In this document: in pieces, positions 15,768-20,099 of the stretch
Layout of the letters: each line of letters starts with the position of its first letter
Numbering within the stretch: position 1 is the stretch's first letter
Source: JANYGM01 sp043764015
GTDB lineage: Bacteria; Bacteroidota; Bacteroidia; Cytophagales; Thermonemataceae
Direction: 5' to 3'
DNA: 20,099 nucleotides
Assembly: GCA_043764015.1 (NCBI GenBank)
Contig: JAYUKY010000017.1
Location: 1 to 20,099, forward strand
The notes under the pieces: model-generated
What the model was told of the DNA's origin: nothing
Databases searched by the model: none
Seen by the model: the letters and a program-made list of their open reading frames with translations, nothing else
Translations under genes and position numbers: made by a program

Positions 15768-16363
15768 TTTTTCTTTTCTTCTGCTACTTTCAAATTTTTG
15801 ATTTTAACAGATTCCATCATTTTTTTTGTAGGTTCTCTCCATTCTTGGCTGATTTTGAGTGGGCAATTAAAATTAAAAACAATGATTTTATTCTCCACAA
15901 CGGCATACATCATATAATTGTAAGTTTCTAATGTACCTTTTTTGCCAGAAACTGCTTTTTTTGTTTCATTTTCCTCTACAATTCTACCAATAAATTCAAA
16001 AATTATATATTCTCTTTTCTTAATAGTAACGAGTTTATCCTGCAAAAACTCTACTTTTGAATAGCTTGCTTGCAAACTTCCTTTATACAAATCTTTTAAT
16101 ATTTTCATATCCTTAGCGTCCCAATAGGTGTTTGTGATGTTTACGCCTATGTCTATGAGTGTGCTAGCATCTGTATAAATGGCAGTTGGTTTGCGGTAGG
16201 TGTAGTATTTTTTTGCCAATAAATCATCATTCATCTTCACGAAATCTTTGGGCAAAAGCATAGAAATCCCTAATGTAAGGTTTGTCTTAGAAAGTTTCTT
16301 TTGTGCAGAAACATCAAAAAATATACATACAAAAAATATCAAAAGCAAAGCAATTTTTTTCAT
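15764..16363 (-). CDS. Small exported protein of unknown function
   Basis: This is a 199-residue protein with a clear signal peptide (MKKIALLLIFFVCIFFDVSA, cleaved before QKK) and no lipobox, so it is probably periplasmic or secreted. The mature part is an alternating strand and helix domain: LTLGISMLLPKDFVKMN, then DIGVNITNTYW, then a helix MKILKDLYKGSLQ, then VTIKKREYIIFEFIGR, and YMMYAVVENKIIVFNFNC. This order (an early MxLPxxF motif and a late MYAVV...IIVFNF strand) recalls the PsbP/Mog1-like exported proteins common in bacteria, but I regard that only as a fold guess. The C-terminus is Lys/Glu-rich. It faces crtY tail to tail with a 32-bp gap and is divergent from the Dna2-like gene. No link to either is evident. 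Confidence 0.75.
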   Translation of the reverse strand: MKKIALLLIFFVCIFFDVSAQKKLSKTNLTLGISMLLPKDFVKMNDDLLAKKYYTYRKPTAIYTDASTLIDIGVNITNTYWDAKDMKILKDLYKGSLQASYSKVEFLQDKLVTIKKREYIIFEFIGRIVEENETKKAVSGKKGTLETYNYMMYAVVENKIIVFNFNCPLKISQEWREPTKKMMESVKIKNLKVAEEKKK

Positions 16364-16407
16364 CTGAAATAATTAAATCTGACCTAAAATTAACATAAAA
16401 TAACGCT

Positions 16408-16415
16408 CAAATATA
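16408..16415 (-). promoter_or_regulatory. Candidate -7 box for the small exported protein
   Basis: On the minus strand this reads TATATTTG, a perfect TAnnTTTG match, 45 bp before the start codon. No well-spaced -33 TTTG was found. Confidence 0.35.
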
Positions 16416-16458
16416 CAAAAAAAACATATATTTTAAGCATAATTTAGGATTTTTTCAT

Positions 16459-16466
16459 TAAATTTG
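16459..16466 (+). promoter_or_regulatory. Candidate -7 box for the Dna2-like gene
   Basis: TAAATTTG matches TAnnTTTG and lies about 50 bp before the start codon, upstream of the 7-bp repeat array, so the repeats would be in the leader RNA. No -33 TTTG is seen at the usual distance. Confidence 0.35.
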
Positions 16467-16485
16467 TTCAAAGTAAAACTGCAAT

Positions 16486-16513
16486 AACTCACAACTCAAA
16501 ATTCACAACTCAA
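16486..16513 (+). repeat. Four phased 7-bp repeats before the Dna2-like gene
   Basis: The 28 bp divide into AACTCAC, AACTCAA, AATTCAC, AACTCAA, then AAAG and the ATG. The units match those before crtY. Confidence 0.7.
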
Positions 16514-16517
16514 AAAG

Positions 16518-19500
16518 ATGCTTCTTTCCGCTATCAATACACAATATTTTTATGATAATTTGTTTGAAATAACACAACAAAAAAATCTTAAAAAACAAAT
16601 TTTTGACCTCTCAAAGCAGTTTTTAGCTTTGCTAGCCACTCTTACAGAAAATGAAAAACAGGTTTTTGTTGGCATTTTTTCTAAGATAAATTTCATTGTG
16701 CAAGCGCATAATTTGGGCAATGAAACAGACGAAAAACTCCAAAATTTGCGCCGTTTTATCCGTAAAAACGCTAGTCAAGCAGGCTTCACGCCCACACAAG
16801 AGCAGGCAAATGCGTGTATCAAAATTTTGTTAGAACTTATCTTGCAATTTGCTGATTTTGAATTAGATAACATAAAAAATAAAGAATTAGTAAATATTCT
16901 TCAAACCAATGAAAATGTTATTTTTAGCCGACAAACGCCACAAGATAAAATTAAGCGTTTGTATGTAAGTATTTTAGAAAAAACACTCATCAGTAAAGAC
17001 GAAAATGGTAAGAATACCGCCACAATAACCGCTAAAACTGATGGTTTGGGCATTATTAAGATAAATATTGCTGATGTAGTGTATAGTGGCAGTTATACCT
17101 ACCGTATGACGGATAATGTGCGCTACCTTCAGAATTTTCAATCTGCGTATTTTACTGATCTAGAACGAATTGAGGATAATTTATTTGCTTCTACGGATAC
17201 AACTTTGATTATTGCTAGCCCTGATTATTTGGTAGATGCCTCCAAAATTGCTAAATGTTTTTATGCTGGTGGTAGTTCTCCGTATGTAAGTTTATTGGAT
17301 AAAATGAAGTTTTTTCAGGGAAATGAAAAGACTTTGCTAGGAAATCTTATCAATGATTTGTTAGATAGACTGGTGATAAACCCAGAAATTCCGTTTATAG
17401 AGGCTATGAAACAGACTTTTAAAGAACGTAGCGTTGAGTGCGCCGTTTATGATAGCGACACCCTAAAACGCATTTATGGAGAACTGGAAGCACACTTTGA
17501 TACAGTAAAAAAAGAAATAATAGCTTTCAAAGCGCACAAACTCACCACAGAACCAAGTTTTATTTCCAATATTTATGGACTTCAAGGAAGACTGGATTTG
17601 CTTGTGGAATATGACAATAATGCTCAAAAAGGTAATAGAAAGGATATTATAGAGTTAAAATCTGGTAAATTTCCTGCAAATAATCCTTTTCAACTTGCTT
17701 GGGATAACGAAACTACGCAAGTTGCTTGTTATAATTTGCTCATAGACAGTGCTTTTGAGGACAGAAATGGCGTAAGTGCTATTCTGTATTCAAGAGCAAA
17801 AGAAACAGAAAATCCGCTTAGAGATTGTGGAAAGCTCAATTTTGAGAAACAAAAAGTGATGCTTATGCGCAATAGGCTCGTAAGCCTTGATTTTGAACTT
17901 GCAAAAGGAAATAGGAAAATTTTTGATTTGTTGCAAAAAAGCACCCAAAATGCTAATATGCCACCTTACACAATGGACGAAGTCAATATTTTTAATGCTA
18001 AATGGAACAGAATCAATGAATTAGAAAAAAATTATTTTGTAGAATTTTTTGCTTTTGTAATGCGTGAACTGATGACTGCCAAAATTGGTGGCACAAGCAA
18101 CGAAAATACAGGCGAAGGTTTTGCAGGGCTTTGGAAAAATAGTAGTGAAGAAAAGGCTACTAACTTCTTGATTTTGAACAATTTAGTGATTAAGGATTTT
18201 GATAATAAAACTTCAAAAATAACTTTTTCTCGTGATAAGAGTGCAGGCATAACCACGACGTTCCGCAAAGGTGATATTGTGGTCGTTTACCCAATTTCTA
18301 GGGAGAACTTGGAGGAAAATTTGACTAAAAATCAAGAAAATCAGCAAGAAAATGAAACTTTAAAAAGTCCTATTTCGCAACAGATTTTGCGTGGCACAAT
18401 CTCTGAAATATCAGCAGAAACGCTGGTTATTTCGCTTAGAAACAAATTTGTAGATAGTTTTTTCTTTGAAAAATACAATTATTGGGCAACAGAACAGGAT
18501 TTTATGGAAAGCGGTTATGAGGCGCAAATAACTTCCCTTTCTATGTTTTTGGAAGCTGACCAAAGAAAGAAAAATCTTCTTTTGGGACTTATTGAGCCAC
18601 AATTTGACAAAGAATTCTCTTTAAACTTCCAAAAAATCCCAGATTTAAGTAATGAGCAAAACGAAATACTAGCGCAGGCACTTTCTGCACAAGATTATTT
18701 CATTTTGCAAGGTCCTCCTGGCACAGGAAAAACCTCTGCAATGCTTAAAAATATGGTTAAATATCTCTATGAAAATACAGATGAAACTATTGTTTTATTG
18801 GCTTTTACCAACCGTGCAACTGACGAAATATGCGAAAAAATTAAAAATATCACATTAGAAAATGATAAGAATGTAGAGCAAAATAATCAGAATGATAGCC
18901 ATATCAATTTTATTCGTTTGGGTTATGTGAATAAAGATAATCCTTTGGCGAAATTTAGCCTAACAAATGAAGAAGATTTACGAAAAGTACGCACCAGACT
19001 CGCTGAATGTAGGGTTTTTGTTTGTACGGTGAGCTCTTATTACAAAAACCAGCACCTTGTACCAAAACACGACACTATTATTATTGATGAGGCTTCACAG
19101 CTTTTAGAGCCACATTTATGCGGGATTTTACCCAAATTTAAGCGTTTTATTTTGGTTGGAGATGAAAAACAACTGCCTGCTGTTGTAACACAAGCAACTG
19201 ATTTGCAAACAGTTAATAATAGTTCTCTCAAAGAGATAGGTATTTCTGATTTGAGTATTTCAATGTTTGAGCGTTTGCTTATCAATGCGCAAAAAAATAA
19301 TTGGAATGGTGCATTTGCTATGCTTTCTAGGCAATTTCGTACACACGAGGACGTATTGGCATTTTTTGGACGAGAATTTTATGATAACAAACTCTTTATT
19401 GGATCAGAAAGGCAAAAAGAAAAGCTGGATTTTTATGATGCAAATGCCAGAAATAATATGGAAAAGTTGCTTGCAAGCAATAGATGCCTATTTTTGCCAA

Positions 19501-19934
19501 CAACCACAGAAAAAAACGCAAAATACAATAAACAAGAGGCACAACTTGTGTCTTTGATTATTTCTGTGATTACAAATTCACTCAAAAAACAAGGAAAACT
19601 TACATCACAAAGTATTGGCGTGATTACGCCATACAGAGCGCAAATTGCGGAGATAAACGCCCTTCTTTCACCAGAAATGAGGGAAATAATCACGGTGGAC
19701 ACCGTAGAGCGTTATCAGGGGAGTGAAAGAGATATAATTATTATGTCTATGGCGGTGAATTATGGCTCACAACTCACTAATTTGCAGTCGTTTAACGCCA
19801 CACAAACCGTTGACAAAAAGTTTAACGTAGCACTTTCTAGGGCAAAAGAACAAATCATTATTCTTGGAAATGAAGAACTTTTGCAAAAAGGAAAATTCTA
19901 TAAAAAATGGCTTGATGCACTAAATGAAGGATAA
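16518..19934 (+). CDS. Dna2-like nuclease-helicase (RecB/Cas4-type nuclease plus SF1 helicase)
   Basis: This is an 1138-residue cytoplasmic protein. The first 290 residues are helical and unassigned. A PD-(D/E)xK nuclease of the RecB/Cas4/Dna2 type covers about residues 300-450: GRLDLL (Asp360), DIIELKSGK (Asp376, Glu379, Lys381), and QVACY (Gln401, Tyr405). A linker with a beta-barrel-like region (RKGDIVVVYP, GTISEISAETLVISL) spans about 560-650. The SF1 helicase follows, with motif I GPPGTGKT (732-739), motif II DEAS (857-860), motif III LVGDEKQLPAVV, motif IV SRQFRTH, motif V VERYQGSERDIIIMSM and motif VI NVALSRAKEQIIILG. This order, nuclease then SF1B-type helicase, is that of eukaryotic and archaeal Dna2. 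The Cys triplet that binds an iron-sulfur cluster after the QxxxY motif in Dna2 and Cas4 is absent; only one Cys (about 437) lies there. A role in DNA end processing or repair is inferred; a defence role is possible but no defence gene is adjacent. All catalytic residues look intact. Confidence 0.85.
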   Translation: MLLSAINTQYFYDNLFEITQQKNLKKQIFDLSKQFLALLATLTENEKQVFVGIFSKINFIVQAHNLGNETDEKLQNLRRFIRKNASQAGFTPTQEQANACIKILLELILQFADFELDNIKNKELVNILQTNENVIFSRQTPQDKIKRLYVSILEKTLISKDENGKNTATITAKTDGLGIIKINIADVVYSGSYTYRMTDNVRYLQNFQSAYFTDLERIEDNLFASTDTTLIIASPDYLVDASKIAKCFYAGGSSPYVSLLDKMKFFQGNEKTLLGNLINDLLDRLVINPEIPFIEAMKQTFKERSVECAVYDSDTLKRIYGELEAHFDTVKKEIIAFKAHKLTTEPSFISNIYGLQGRLDLLVEYDNNAQKGNRKDIIELKSGKFPANNPFQLAWDNETTQVACYNLLIDSAFEDRNGVSAILYSRAKETENPLRDCGKLNFEKQKVMLMRNRLVSLDFELAKGNRKIFDLLQKSTQNANMPPYTMDEVNIFNAKWNRINELEKNYFVEFFAFVMRELMTAKIGGTSNENTGEGFAGLWKNSSEEKATNFLILNNLVIKDFDNKTSKITFSRDKSAGITTTFRKGDIVVVYPISRENLEENLTKNQENQQENETLKSPISQQILRGTISEISAETLVISLRNKFVDSFFFEKYNYWATEQDFMESGYEAQITSLSMFLEADQRKKNLLLGLIEPQFDKEFSLNFQKIPDLSNEQNEILAQALSAQDYFILQGPPGTGKTSAMLKNMVKYLYENTDETIVLLAFTNRATDEICEKIKNITLENDKNVEQNNQNDSHINFIRLGYVNKDNPLAKFSLTNEEDLRKVRTRLAECRVFVCTVSSYYKNQHLVPKHDTIIIDEASQLLEPHLCGILPKFKRFILVGDEKQLPAVVTQATDLQTVNNSSLKEIGISDLSISMFERLLINAQKNNWNGAFAMLSRQFRTHEDVLAFFGREFYDNKLFIGSERQKEKLDFYDANARNNMEKLLASNRCLFLPTTTEKNAKYNKQEAQLVSLIISVITNSLKKQGKLTSQSIGVITPYRAQIAEINALLSPEMREIITVDTVERYQGSERDIIIMSMAVNYGSQLTNLQSFNATQTVDKKFNVALSRAKEQIIILGNEELLQKGKFYKKWLDALNEG

Positions 19935-20099
19935 ATTTATATATATAAAACCCTATAGTTATATTTTATCCTGAAACCTGCTTTATTGTAAAACAGAAAA
20001 GATTTGTTGCTGTAAAAGTTCCGTTGCAAATATATAAAAGATGACTTGGAATTTTCATAAAAATAACAACTTAGGAAAATTTTCATAATTTTATTTATT
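19935..20099. other. Gene-free right edge
   Basis: The last 165 bp hold no gene and no clear hairpin terminator after the Dna2-like stop codon. Two TTTTCATAA runs are present (about 20052 and 20080). Confidence 0.5.

Noticed and set aside
14456..16513. The 7-bp repeats as a CRISPR array
   Set aside because: The units are contiguous 7-mers without spacers, so this is a tandem-type repeat and not a CRISPR.
16518..19934. The Dna2-like gene as a Cas4 or CRISPR component
   Set aside because: The nuclease domain is Cas4-like, but there is no CRISPR array or other cas gene, the cluster cysteines are absent, and the fused SF1 helicase fits Dna2.

Overview
The window looks like a chromosomal segment of a low-GC Bacteroidota bacterium, probably of the gliding, carotenoid-making Cytophagales type. 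The reasons are a type IX secretion 'gliding motility' C-terminal domain, a CrtY-family lycopene cyclase with the DRTWSFW signature, start codons without clear Shine-Dalgarno sequences, TAnnTTTG-type -7 promoter boxes, and very AT-rich intergenic DNA. This assignment is inferred from gene content, not from a search.

Region 1 (302-5563, all minus strand) is the most striking part. It is a tightly packed four-gene operon, transcribed in the order: C5 DNA-cytosine methyltransferase; an 879-residue protein with an N-terminal MORC/Hsp90-type GHKL ATPase, a long coiled coil and a C-terminal HisKA_2-type histidine kinase; a stand-alone receiver (REC) protein; and a small protein with a caspase/CHAT-like His-Gly...Ser-Cys pattern. 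No restriction endonuclease is visible. The architecture suggests a methylation-linked phosphorelay that controls a protease effector, that is, a candidate anti-phage or programmed-death system. That function is inferred; the domains and the operon layout are read directly.

Region 2 (5664-8079) is aconitase with its own terminator and a good Bacteroidota-type promoter. Region 3 (about 8080-9269) is a degraded stretch: a 204-bp segment bounded by 13-bp inverted repeats, an IS4-like transposase remnant that runs with a frameshift into a GRAM-domain remnant, and a perfect 16-bp-arm palindrome.

Region 4 (9270-16363) holds ordinary chromosomal genes: ruvB, a secreted T9SS type B protein, a seven-bladed WD40 protein, a lipoprotein M28 metallopeptidase related to glutaminyl cyclase, lycopene cyclase, and a small secreted protein of unknown role. 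Region 5 (16518-19934) encodes a large Dna2-like protein that joins a RecB/Cas4-type nuclease to an SF1 helicase.

Small-scale structure includes phased 7-bp repeats (AACTCAC-like) directly before two start codons, hairpins on both sides of ruvB, and eight copies of the palindromic 9-mer TGATWATCA confined to 8.0-15.3 kb. Asn/Gln-rich insertions also recur in otherwise unrelated proteins.
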